Shown here: positions 1 to 6,161 of the stretch, piece by piece
Position numbering within the stretch: position 1 is the stretch's first letter
Layout: each line of letters starts with the position of its first letter
Origin: an uncultured Erysipelotrichaceae bacterium
GTDB lineage: Bacteria > Bacillota_I > Bacilli_A > Erysipelotrichales > Erysipelotrichaceae
Assembly (NCBI GenBank): GCA_902796465.1
Contig: CADBPK010000029.1
Location: 1-6,892, forward strand
Direction: 5' to 3'
DNA: 6,892 nucleotides
Position numbers and translations under genes: made by a program
The notes under the pieces: model-generated
The model's database searches: none
Told to the model about the DNA's origin: nothing
The model's input: only the letters and a program-made list of their open reading frames with translations

Positions 1-1560
1 CTCCGTGACACCGTCCGTATGCACGAACAGTCTGGCACCGGGCTGAAGCGGGATCGTATAGTTATGGTATAACATGCTGTCCATACCGCCGATGACGAAA
101 CTGTGCCTGTCTTTGTGGACGCTGAAGCTTCCCTCCGGTTCCATGATCACAGGATACTCATGTCCCGCATTCGCAGCGGTCAGTATTCCGGTGGATATTT
201 CCAGAATACCGAGCCAGACCGTCACGAACATCTCTTCGCGGTTGTTGGCGCAGATCTGATGATTGACGATTTCCAGTATGCCGGCCGGATTTAAGCCGGT
301 CATTGCGACATTCTGTACAAGGATCTTTGAGATCATCATAAACAGTGCCGCAGGCACACCCTTGCCGGAAACATCCGCAATCACGAGACACAGATGATCG
401 TCATCGATCAGGAAGAAGTCATAGAAATCGCCGCCGACTTCCTTTGCCGGATCCATAACGGCATAGATATCAAATTCCGGCCGTTCCGGGAATGCCGGAA
501 AGATATTCGGCAGCATATCTGCCTGGATGCGGGTTGCCAGGGAAAGTTCTGTGCTGATCCGTTCCCTTTCGGCCGTGATCTGCGTCAGATTCTTCATATA
601 TGCATCGAGATCCTGTTCCATTTCCTGCATAGTCAGACTGAGGTTCTCGATCTCATCACCGGTCCGGATATTCAGCTTTTCAAAATGATTCCCGGAAGGA
701 GTATCAGAAGACCTGTCCTGGGAATACGCCTTCGCCGCAGCAGCCAGCTGGTTGATCGGCCTTACCGTTCTGCGGTTCAGATTGCGCAGTGCAGCATACA
801 GCGCCGCAATCGATATTCCGGCCATCATCACAATATAAGCCCACATGAACTTTTTGACTGTCGACATCGCCGCATTCATGTCCGTATCAAAGAAGACAAA
901 GACCGGTTTGCCGTCTATCATCCCGATTATGGTCCCGCCCATGCACCGGTAGCCGTAGGGTTCCATATTGATCGTCGTGACAGGGATCTTTCCTGCCCCG
1001 AACAGATTATCCAGGAAATAGCTTCGTCCTTCCGTCAGATCACGGATCGATTCTGCTTTCAGCTCATCCCAGCTGCCAGGCGGACAGAAACTGTCATTGG
1101 GATCGGAATCCGCAATGAATACACGCCGGTTTGTCTCCGGATCCAGAAAAGCAGTAAACGCAGCTATTCCGCCGTTGGTCTCCTGGATATCCAGCAGGGT
1201 GAAACGCAGTTCTTCAAACTTCTCATCACGGACTTCATCAAAAGCAGACAGCAGCGGGGAATGCTTGTCATTCAGCTGGTCCCGTTCTTCGTCTGACATC
1301 CCGTAATAGATAGTCATGACTTTCGCCGCTTCGTCCAAAGCTGCCTCCGTATCCATAAAATGATTCGCCGTCCTGGACATCTGCCATGTCCTGTTGCGGT
1401 AATCCCGCCGGACAGAAGAATAGTACAGATAGTTGCCGAAGATCAGTGCCGTAGCGTTGAGGATCAGATAAAACAGGATAAGCACACGGAAGGTCTTCCC
1501 GGCCAGGCTGTGGTGGATCCGTTGATAATAACTCATTTCAGACAGTTTCTTTCTCCGCAT
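1..1560 (-). CDS. Membrane-anchored PP2C/SpoIIE-type serine phosphatase with HAMP domain (C-terminus cut by window edge)
   Basis: The reverse strand is open for 520 codons from an ATG at 1560 to the window edge. In order it shows: a basic N-terminus; TM1 at about residues 24-47; an extracytoplasmic domain at about 50-237 that I cannot assign; TM2 at about 239-258; a HAMP domain at about 259-315 with the usual RPINQL and TGDEIENL segments; a helical linker ending ELSLATRIQADMLP; then a SpoIIE/PP2C domain from about 363. Family motifs are EVGGDFYD (374-381), ADVSGKGVPAALFM (395-408), NAGHEYP (464-470) and HTDGVTE (514-520). D378, D396 and D516 match PP2C metal ligands. The last part of the domain lies outside the window. 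AAGGAG stands 8 bases before the ATG. Proteins of this RsbU-like class dephosphorylate anti-anti-sigma (STAS) proteins in partner-switching pathways, and the outer domain presumably senses a ligand. No STAS or anti-sigma kinase gene lies nearby, so the target is unknown. The class is certain; the signal and target are not. Confidence 0.93.
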   Translation of the reverse strand, partial: MRRKKLSEMSYYQRIHHSLAGKTFRVLILFYLILNATALIFGNYLYYSSVRRDYRNRTWQMSRTANHFMDTEAALDEAAKVMTIYYGMSDEERDQLNDKHSPLLSAFDEVRDEKFEELRFTLLDIQETNGGIAAFTAFLDPETNRRVFIADSDPNDSFCPPGSWDELKAESIRDLTEGRSYFLDNLFGAGKIPVTTINMEPYGYRCMGGTIIGMIDGKPVFVFFDTDMNAAMSTVKKFMWAYIVMMAGISIAALYAALRNLNRRTVRPINQLAAAAKAYSQDRSSDTPSGNHFEKLNIRTGDEIENLSLTMQEMEQDLDAYMKNLTQITAERERISTELSLATRIQADMLPNIFPAFPERPEFDIYAVMDPAKEVGGDFYDFFLIDDDHLCLVIADVSGKGVPAALFMMISKILVQNVAMTGLNPAGILEIVNHQICANNREEMFVTVWLGILEISTGILTAANAGHEYPVIMEPEGSFSVHKDRHSFVIGGMDSMLYHNYTIPLQPGARLFVHTDGVTE

Positions 1561-1568
1561 GAGGCTTT

Positions 1569-1574
1569 CTCCTT
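1569..1574 (-). promoter_or_regulatory. Ribosome binding site of the SpoIIE-type phosphatase
   Basis: The reverse strand reads AAGGAG followed by 8 bases and then the ATG at 1560. This fixes the start and argues against the in-frame ATG at codon 9. Confidence 0.8.
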
Positions 1575-1592
1575 CCGCAAACTGTTACTGCA

Positions 1593-1621
1593 ATTTTATC
1601 ATGAAATACCTGTGTATTCAT
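1593..1621 (-). promoter_or_regulatory. Probable promoter of the phosphatase gene (extended -10)
   Basis: The reverse strand carries TGATAAAAT (1601-1593), an extended -10 of the form TGnTAtAAT with one mismatch. A weak -35, ATGAAT (1621-1616), lies 17 bp upstream. Transcription would start near 1586, giving a leader of about 26 bases that contains the ribosome binding site. The same nine bases appear before the iron alcohol dehydrogenase gene. Confidence 0.5.
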
Positions 1622-1705
1622 TCAGCTCTCATTCAAAAAACAAAGGATATTCAGTACATTAAAATACGTTATGCGCACCTCTCTGCAGATACAGGAACGG
1701 TAAGC

Positions 1706-1714
1706 TGATATAAT
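1706..1714 (+). promoter_or_regulatory. Extended -10 promoter of the DUF4256 gene
   Basis: TGATATAAT is a perfect extended -10 (TGnTATAAT). No good -35 hexamer is visible 16-18 bp upstream, which is tolerated in extended -10 promoters. The start would be near 1721, leaving a leader of about 25 bases. It points away from the phosphatase promoter, so 1561-1745 is a divergent promoter region. Confidence 0.6.
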
Positions 1715-1734
1715 ATGAATCATAAATACGATGC

Positions 1735-1739
1735 GGAGG
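1735..1739 (+). promoter_or_regulatory. Ribosome binding site that sets the DUF4256 start at 1746
   Basis: GGAGG stands 6 bases before the ATG at 1746. An earlier in-frame ATG at 1731 would place this element inside the coding sequence and has no Shine-Dalgarno of its own, so 1746 is the better start. Confidence 0.85.
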
Positions 1740-1745
1740 AATCAT

Positions 1746-2267
1746 ATGATCGGAATACTGAAAAAACGATTTCATGAAAACATGACCCGCCACCCCGATG
1801 TAAATTGGGAAACCATAGAAACGATCCTGAACAGCCATCCGGAAGCTCTGGAGATCCTCAGAAAAATGGAAGAAAGCGGAGGTGAACCGGACACCATCGG
1901 TCAGGACAAAGAAACAGGAAAGATCATTTTCTGCGACTGTTCAAAAGAAACACCGGCCGGACGCAGAAGCCTCTGTTACGATGATGAAGCATTACAGAAA
2001 CGGAAAAAGAATCCCCCTGCCGGCAGTGCCCTCACGCAGGCAAGGCAGATGGGTGTTGAACTGCTCACTGAAACGTTATATTACCGGCTCCAGGAACTCG
2101 GTGAATTCGATACGAAAACTTCCAGCTGGATCGCCACGCCCGAGAAGATCAGAAAACTGGGCGGCGCCCTGTTCTGTGAGCACCGTTACGATACCACGTT
2201 TACCTTTCACAACAGTGCTGATTCCTATTACTCCGTACGCGGCTGGAGAGGATATTTCTGTGTGTGA
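1746..2267 (+). CDS. DUF4256 family protein
   Basis: The 173-residue product matches, from memory, the DUF4256 family, cytoplasmic proteins of roughly 180-190 residues with no known function. Family-typical stretches are GGEPDTIGQDKETGKIIFCD (residues 45-64), the GRRSLCYD block (72-79), GVELLTE (103-109), FDTKTSSW (121-128), IRKLGGALFC (135-144) and the C-terminal SYYSVRGWRG (160-169). The protein is complete, with no signal peptide or membrane segment. Conserved cysteines (63, 65, 77, 144) and many charged residues are seen, but no recognised catalytic motif. It is preceded by an extended -10 promoter and followed 46 bp later by the YwaF-like gene on the same strand, so the two could be co-transcribed. 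Family assignment is firm; function is unknown. Confidence 0.9.
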   Translation: MIGILKKRFHENMTRHPDVNWETIETILNSHPEALEILRKMEESGGEPDTIGQDKETGKIIFCDCSKETPAGRRSLCYDDEALQKRKKNPPAGSALTQARQMGVELLTETLYYRLQELGEFDTKTSSWIATPEKIRKLGGALFCEHRYDTTFTFHNSADSYYSVRGWRGYFCV

Positions 2268-2274
2268 CCTTTTT

Positions 2275-2294
2275 TACAGTACGTTCTTACTGTA
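2275..2294 (+). repeat. 20-bp dyad: TACAGTA, 6-base spacer, TACTGTA
   Basis: A perfect 7-bp inverted repeat, 2275-2281 against 2288-2294, sits 8 bp after the DUF4256 stop and 20 bp before the YwaF-like start. It has a T-run on its 5' side and no T-run on its 3' side, so it does not look like a plus-strand terminator. It could be a protein-binding operator or a short mRNA hairpin. Confidence 0.5.
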
Positions 2295-2301
2295 TTAGTC
2301 T

Positions 2302-2307
2302 TACAAT
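2302..2307 (+). promoter_or_regulatory. Possible -10 element immediately before the YwaF-like gene
   Basis: TACAAT (one mismatch to TATAAT) ends 6 bases before the ATG at 2314. A transcript from it would begin at or very near the start codon, making it leaderless. No convincing -35 is seen at 16-18 bp, so this is tentative. Readthrough from the DUF4256 promoter is the alternative. Confidence 0.3.
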
Positions 2308-2313
2308 AGAATC

Positions 2314-3054
2314 ATGAAGTATTTTTGGACACACCGGGACAACATACCGGAAGGTCTGGGGTACGGCCAGTTTACACCTGCCCATTTTCTCTGGATCGCC
2401 GTTACATTTCTGTGCATCATTGCCGGTGTATGGTATTACCTGGGTGCTGACACTGCCGCGAAGCTTGTCTTCCTGCGTTCGATCGGGGCCGTACTGATCG
2501 CCATTGATCTGGTAAAAATGGTTATTATTGCCAGATCGGATGTTGTATTTTCAGACTACCTGCCGCTGGAACTCTGCAGCTTCGCGGCCTATTTTATCGT
2601 TATAGATTCCCTGATCCCGGATAACACCATCGTTTCATTGATGCTGGTGACGCTGTTTCTGCCGGCAGCGCTGATGGCCGTTTTCTTTCCGACCACTTCT
2701 CCTCTTCCCGCCGTCAATTTCTATACCATCCATCAGTTCCTGTACCACGGTCTGATCGTTGTTTATGTTGCCGCCCGTTTCGCGGCCCGGGAAATACCGC
2801 TTTCCTATCCGCTGCTCTGGGGAGCCATTTTCCGTATTCTTATCCTTGCCGGCGTCATTTACCTGATCGATGTCCGTTTCAATAAGAATTTCATGTTTCT
2901 GCGGGAAACATACGGAAACCCGGTTCTGGAAATCATCTGGAACAAAACAAACGGGGGAACCGGATATACTGCCGGTCTCGTCTGTTTCTGTGTTGTGATG
3001 ATCCATGTATTCTTCGTAATATGCAAGATATTTGAGTTCTTTTTCCTGCGGTAA
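2314..3054 (+). CDS. YwaF / TIGR02206-type polytopic membrane protein
   Basis: The 246-residue, very hydrophobic product has about seven membrane segments, near residues 23-43, 50-72, 84-100, 105-124, 141-157, 163-186 and 218-239. Family marks are LPLELC (83-88), YHGL (144-147), and NFMFLRETYGNP (192-203), which corresponds to the conserved N-Y/F-M-F-L-R segment before the last helix. Length fits the family. As I recall, this bacterial family is related to eukaryotic TMEM164, an acyltransferase acting on ether phospholipids with a conserved Cys and His; C88 and H145 could be the equivalents. That is an inference, and the bacterial function is not established. The start is chosen because MKYFWTHRDNIPEG is a typical family N-terminus, but there is no clear Shine-Dalgarno before it. 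It is last on the plus strand and followed by a terminator. Confidence 0.85.
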   Translation: MKYFWTHRDNIPEGLGYGQFTPAHFLWIAVTFLCIIAGVWYYLGADTAAKLVFLRSIGAVLIAIDLVKMVIIARSDVVFSDYLPLELCSFAAYFIVIDSLIPDNTIVSLMLVTLFLPAALMAVFFPTTSPLPAVNFYTIHQFLYHGLIVVYVAARFAAREIPLSYPLLWGAIFRILILAGVIYLIDVRFNKNFMFLRETYGNPVLEIIWNKTNGGTGYTAGLVCFCVVMIHVFFVICKIFEFFFLR

Positions 3055-3082
3055 TATCCGCAAAATATGCCTGACACATGAA

Positions 3083-3112
3083 AACCCGGACAGAAATGAA
3101 TCTATCCGGGTT
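3083..3112. terminator. Bidirectional terminator between convergent genes
   Basis: AACCCGGA (3083-3090) and TCCGGGTT (3105-3112) form a perfect 8-bp stem with a 14-base loop. On the plus strand it is followed by TTGTTTT, serving the YwaF-like gene. On the minus strand the right arm ends in GGGTTTTC, serving the alcohol dehydrogenase gene. It lies between the 3' ends of the two converging units. Confidence 0.8.
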
Positions 3113-3126
3113 GTTTTATGCCGTTA

Positions 3127-3159
3127 TTTCAGACTGGCAAATGATCATTTATTCTGAAA
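3127..3159. repeat. Inverted repeat enclosing a 12-bp perfect palindrome
   Basis: TTTCAGA (3127-3133) and TCTGAAA (3153-3159) are perfect inverted repeats. The 19 bases between them contain the self-complementary AAATGATCATTT (3139-3150). It lies 25 bp beyond the 3' end of the alcohol dehydrogenase gene, upstream of the terminator in its direction of transcription. It may help protect the mRNA 3' end or be a protein site; no function is shown. Confidence 0.45.
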
Positions 3160-3184
3160 AGTATTTGATGAAATCTACAGCTGA

Positions 3185-4330
3185 TTACATCAGTTTGCAG
3201 AACATTTCACGGAACTGTTCCAGTGTTGCAGGTCTCGGGTTGCCCGGTGCGCATGCGTCTGCAGCTGCAGATTCGCACAGGAAGTCGAGATCTTCTTCCT
3301 TGAGTTTTTCCAGTTTTGTCGGGATGCCTACATCAACAGACAGCTGACGTACTGCATCGATGGCAGCCTTGCGGTATTCTTCCGGGCTCATGCCTGTTGT
3401 ATCAACATCGAATGCTTCCGCGATCTTCTTGAACTTCTCGCCTGTGTATTCCTGGTTGAATTCCATAACGATCGGCAGCATCATTGCGCATGCAACACCG
3501 TGCGGTGTGTCATAGACAGCACCCAGTGTGTGTGCCATGGAGTGAGCGATACCGAGACCGACATTGGAGTAAGCCATAGCTGTGACATACTGTGCCAGAG
3601 CCATTCCTTCACGTCCGTCCGGATCATTCGCAACAGCCTTGCGCAGGTTCTTTGCGATCAGCTGGATTGCTTCGAGGTTCAGGCAGTCAGCCAGTTCCCA
3701 TGCAGCACCGGTTGTGTAGCCTTCGATTGCGTGTGTCAGCGCATCCATACCTGTGGAAGCTGTCAGGCCCTTCGGCATGGAAGACATCATATCCGGGTCA
3801 ACAACGGCGATGTCCGGAATGTCGTTAGGATCTACGCAGACGAATTTACGCTTCTTTTCAACATCGGTGATTACATAGTTGATGGTGGATTCAGCACCTG
3901 TTCCGCCTGTTGTAGGAACAGCGATCGTGAATACTGTACGGTTCTTTGTCGGGGAGAGGCCTTCCAGGGAACGGACATCATAGAAATCAGGGTTGTTGAC
4001 GATGATGCCGATTCCTTTGCCGGTATCCATTGAGGAACCGCCGCCGATCGTGATCATGAAGTCTGCACCGGATGCTTTATAAGCATCAACACCATGCTGG
4101 ACATTCTCGATCGTCGGGTTCGGTTTGATATCAGAGTATATTTCGTAATCGATGCCGTTTTCAGCGAGAAGATCTGTAACTTTCGCTGTAACGCCGAATT
4201 TGACGAGATCAGGATCGGATGCGACGAAAGCTTTCTTGTATCCCTTAGCTTTGACAATACCCGGGATCTCCTTGATTGCGCCGTGTCCATGGTAAGAAAT
4301 GCCGTTCAAAACAAAACGATTTACAGCCAT
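3185..4330 (-). CDS. fucO: FucO-type iron-dependent alcohol dehydrogenase (lactaldehyde reductase / 1,2-propanediol oxidoreductase)
   Basis: The complete 381-residue protein aligns by eye with E. coli FucO nearly end to end. Shared stretches include GIIVNNPDFYDVRSLEGLSPT (108-128 region), INYVITD, RKFVCVDPNDIP (161-172), TGMDALTHAIEGY (193-205) and SNVGLGIAHSMAH (255-267). The iron ligands fall at the same numbers as in FucO: D196, H200, H263 and H277. The nucleotide-binding motif GGGSSMDT is at 96-103, and D39, which favours NAD over NADP in FucO, is present. The likely reaction is NADH-linked reduction of L-lactaldehyde to L-1,2-propanediol, or of related small aldehydes, in the cytoplasm under anaerobic conditions. 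AGGAGG lies 10 bases before the ATG. No fucose or rhamnose genes are nearby, so the true substrate is unproven. It follows the flavodoxin gene by 126 bp and has its own promoter. Confidence 0.9.
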   Translation of the reverse strand: MAVNRFVLNGISYHGHGAIKEIPGIVKAKGYKKAFVASDPDLVKFGVTAKVTDLLAENGIDYEIYSDIKPNPTIENVQHGVDAYKASGADFMITIGGGSSMDTGKGIGIIVNNPDFYDVRSLEGLSPTKNRTVFTIAVPTTGGTGAESTINYVITDVEKKRKFVCVDPNDIPDIAVVDPDMMSSMPKGLTASTGMDALTHAIEGYTTGAAWELADCLNLEAIQLIAKNLRKAVANDPDGREGMALAQYVTAMAYSNVGLGIAHSMAHTLGAVYDTPHGVACAMMLPIVMEFNQEYTGEKFKKIAEAFDVDTTGMSPEEYRKAAIDAVRQLSVDVGIPTKLEKLKEEDLDFLCESAAADACAPGNPRPATLEQFREMFCKLM

Positions 4331-4340
4331 AAATAATTAT

Positions 4341-4346
4341 CCTCCT
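4341..4346 (-). promoter_or_regulatory. Ribosome binding site of the FucO-type gene
   Basis: The reverse strand reads AGGAGG, a full match to the anti-Shine-Dalgarno core, 10 bases before the ATG at 4330. Together with the good codon content it suggests a well-translated gene. Confidence 0.8.
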
Positions 4347-4390
4347 ATTATTATTTTCAGCAGGCTGGCAAAGCACTGTTGGTCACTTAT

Positions 4391-4419
4391 ATTTTATCAC
4401 GATTCATAAACAGTTAATC
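4391..4419 (-). promoter_or_regulatory. Probable promoter of the FucO-type gene (extended -10)
   Basis: The reverse strand carries TGATAAAAT (4399-4391), identical to the extended -10 before the phosphatase gene. No strong -35 is present; GATTAA sits at 17 bp. Transcription would start near 4384, giving a leader of about 54 bases. This would let the dehydrogenase be expressed apart from the reductase-flavodoxin pair. Confidence 0.45.
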
Positions 4420-4456
4420 ATAAATACTCCTATAAGAAGCTGCTCTCTGCATCAAT

Positions 4457-5131
4457 TTACGGTATAAAGTTATTGTCATGCATCCATGCATCGATCTCGG
4501 GCTGCACGGAACCGAAATCATTCTGGACTGTTTTGCCGGTCAAAGCCAGACCGTCCCTGACATCCGCCTCCGGAATCACAGCACGTATCTTATCCGGTGT
4601 TCCCGCCAGACCGCTGCCGCCGTGTGTGTTGAACGGGTAAACGGTCTTGCCTGTAAAGTCGTAGCTTTCCAGGAATGCATAGACGATCATCGGCAGGTCG
4701 CCGTGCCAGATCGGATAGCCGAGGATGATCGTTTCATAGCTTCCCCAGTTAACCACAACATTTTTGATCTCCGGTCTGGCCTGATTGTCCTTTTCTTCCT
4801 GTGCAATGGCCAGTGTTTCATTATAGTTTTCCGGATACGGAACAACGGGAATGATCTCAAACACATCAGCGCCGGTCTTTTCCGCAATATATTCTGCCGC
4901 GATACGGGTGTTTCCTTTTTCAACTACACCGACATCCCAGTTTTCCCCTGCCCTTGAAAAATAGACGAGAAGTTCTTTTCCACCTGCTTCTCCGGGTACA
5001 GCCGTTTCTTCTGTTTCAGTTGTTTCTTCCGGCCCGCTGACCGGTTCTTCCGATGCCGGCTGTGAAGCAGAACAGCCGCACAGAACCAGCAAAGATGAAA
5101 TGAATGCAATTACGGTTTTCTTCATATTCAT
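4457..5131 (-). CDS. Flavodoxin-domain lipoprotein (Flavodoxin_4-like)
   Basis: The 224-residue product begins with MNMKKT, a hydrophobic stretch (7-17) and LCGC (17-20), a lipobox that would lipidate C20 after signal peptidase II cleavage. A Ser/Pro/Glu/Thr-rich linker (21-50) follows. The flavodoxin fold starts at KELLVYFSRAGENW (52-65) and continues through GNTRIAAEYIAEKTGADVFE (73-92), the PYPENYNET segment (99-106), ARPE (118-121), YETIILGYPIWHGDLP (132-147) and NTHGGSGLAGT (168-178). These correspond to the FMN phosphate and isoalloxazine loops. It is therefore predicted to carry FMN on the outer face of the membrane, which is unusual for a flavodoxin. Its ATG overlaps the stop of the aldo/keto reductase gene (TAATG), indicating translational coupling; an ATG two codons in (5125) is also possible. 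The redox partner is unknown. Confidence 0.88.
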   Translation of the reverse strand: MNMKKTVIAFISSLLVLCGCSASQPASEEPVSGPEETTETEETAVPGEAGGKELLVYFSRAGENWDVGVVEKGNTRIAAEYIAEKTGADVFEIIPVVPYPENYNETLAIAQEEKDNQARPEIKNVVVNWGSYETIILGYPIWHGDLPMIVYAFLESYDFTGKTVYPFNTHGGSGLAGTPDKIRAVIPEADVRDGLALTGKTVQNDFGSVQPEIDAWMHDNNFIP

Positions 5132-6138
5132 TACTTCTTCCAGTTGTTGGAGAATGTCTTGTGCTGTGATTCTTCAATGCCTCTGTGGCCGTAGATCTGA
5201 CAGGCATCGAGCGCTTCCTGCAGGGCCTTGAATTCCCCGTCTGTCAGCTCAACATCACCTCCGCCCAGGTTTTCAAGGATCCTTCCCTTGTTTTTTGAAC
5301 CCGGGATCGGTACGACGTTCGGATACTTTTTTAGCATCCATGCAATGGATACCTGTGCCGGCGTAGCGTTCTTCTCTGCCGCATAGCGGTTCAGAATATC
5401 GAGGATCGGCTGGTTGCCTTCAATGTTTTCCTTCTTCAGCTGCGGCACGAAGTTGCGGACATCGTCTGTCTTTTCAAAAGCTGTATCCACCTTTATCTTC
5501 CCGGAAAGGAAGCCGGAAGCGATCGGCGAGAACGGTACTACGCCGATATTATGTTCCAGGCAGTACGGGAACACTTCCTTTTCACAGTCTCTTTCCAGGA
5601 TGTTGTACAGGTTCTGCACAGCCGTAAGCGGCGTGATGGACTGTACTCTTTCGATGGTGCTGACACCGACCTGCGACATGCCCCATCCTTTGATCAGGCC
5701 TTCATCGATCAGCTTTCCCATGACCACGGCGACATCTTCCACCGGTACATTTTCGTTGACTCTGTGGAGATAATACAGGTCCACATAATCTGTCCTCAGT
5801 CTTTTCAGGGATCTCAGCAGATGTCCTTTAATCAGTTCATAGAGATCATATCCTTCCGTGAGTTCTTCATCATGGATATGCATCTTTGTGGCAAGGACCA
5901 CTTTGTCCCTGAACGGTTCAATTGCTTCACCGACGATCTCTTCATTATGCCCTTCGTAGTACAGGACATTTCCGTATGTTTCTGCTGTATCGAAGAATGT
6001 GCAGCCTGCGTTATAGGCGTCACGGATCGCTTCAATACTGTAGGAACGTTCCGGGATCTGGCCATAGCCGTGTGAGAATCCCATGCAGCCCATACCTACT
6101 GCAGATACTTCCAGATTTCCGATCATGCGTTTTTTCAT
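5131..6138 (-). CDS. Aldo/keto reductase
   Basis: The complete 335-residue TIM-barrel oxidoreductase has the family's catalytic tetrad: D50 in FFDTAETYG (48-56), Y55, K85 in LATK (82-85) and H125 in YYLHRVNE (122-129). Other family marks are GMGCMGFSHGYG (15-26), GWGMSQV (151-157), VPFSPIASGFLSGK (201-214) and the NADPH-binding PIPGSKNKGRILENLGG (277-293). It would reduce aldehydes or ketones with NADPH in the cytoplasm; the substrate cannot be read from the sequence. AGAGGT lies about 7 bases before the ATG at 6138. Its stop shares one base with the flavodoxin start, so the two form a coupled operon. It is separated from pyrI upstream by a terminator and therefore needs its own promoter in 6151-6263. 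Confidence 0.92.
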   Translation of the reverse strand: MKKRMIGNLEVSAVGMGCMGFSHGYGQIPERSYSIEAIRDAYNAGCTFFDTAETYGNVLYYEGHNEEIVGEAIEPFRDKVVLATKMHIHDEELTEGYDLYELIKGHLLRSLKRLRTDYVDLYYLHRVNENVPVEDVAVVMGKLIDEGLIKGWGMSQVGVSTIERVQSITPLTAVQNLYNILERDCEKEVFPYCLEHNIGVVPFSPIASGFLSGKIKVDTAFEKTDDVRNFVPQLKKENIEGNQPILDILNRYAAEKNATPAQVSIAWMLKKYPNVVPIPGSKNKGRILENLGGGDVELTDGEFKALQEALDACQIYGHRGIEESQHKTFSNNWKK

Positions 6139-6144
6139 TTGATT

Positions 6145-6150
6145 ACCTCT
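6145..6150 (-). promoter_or_regulatory. Ribosome binding site of the aldo/keto reductase gene
   Basis: The reverse strand reads AGAGGT ending 6 bases before the ATG at 6138. It supports this start over the ATG at codon 5. Confidence 0.65.
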
Positions 6151-6161
6151 TTCTTTCCTTT

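Noticed and set aside
394..1296. A 300-codon open frame on the plus strand
   Set aside because: It lies fully antisense to the phosphatase, whose frame carries clear HAMP and SpoIIE motifs. The plus-strand translation is rich in Arg, His, Ile and Cys and resembles no family.
1731..1745. Upstream ATG for the DUF4256 protein
   Set aside because: The GGAGG at 1735-1739 would lie within the coding sequence, and the extra five residues (MRRNH) are not part of the family N-terminus.
2275..2294. The dyad as a LexA (SOS) or CopY/BlaI operator
   Set aside because: The arm order (ACAGT outward, ACTGT inward) and 6-base spacing fit neither the CTGT-N8-ACAG box nor TACAnnTGTA, so no regulator is named.
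2635..3063. A 142-codon open frame on the minus strand
   Set aside because: Antisense shadow of the YwaF-like gene, with low-complexity polar translation and no motif.
3500..4033. A 177-codon open frame on the plus strand
   Set aside because: Antisense to the FucO-type gene, whose frame matches a known enzyme along its whole length.
4400..4425. A Rex (NADH-sensing) operator upstream of the FucO-type gene
   Set aside because: TTAACTGTTTAT resembles half of a Rex site, but the needed TTGTTAA-N4-TTAACAA symmetry is absent.
4417..4434. A tiny reading frame with AGGAG before an ATG (five codons) upstream of the FucO-type gene
   Set aside because: It lies mostly upstream of the predicted transcript start and encodes only MINCL. 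It is likely chance.
5551..6075. A 174-codon open frame on the plus strand
   Set aside because: Antisense to the aldo/keto reductase, in which all four catalytic residues are intact.
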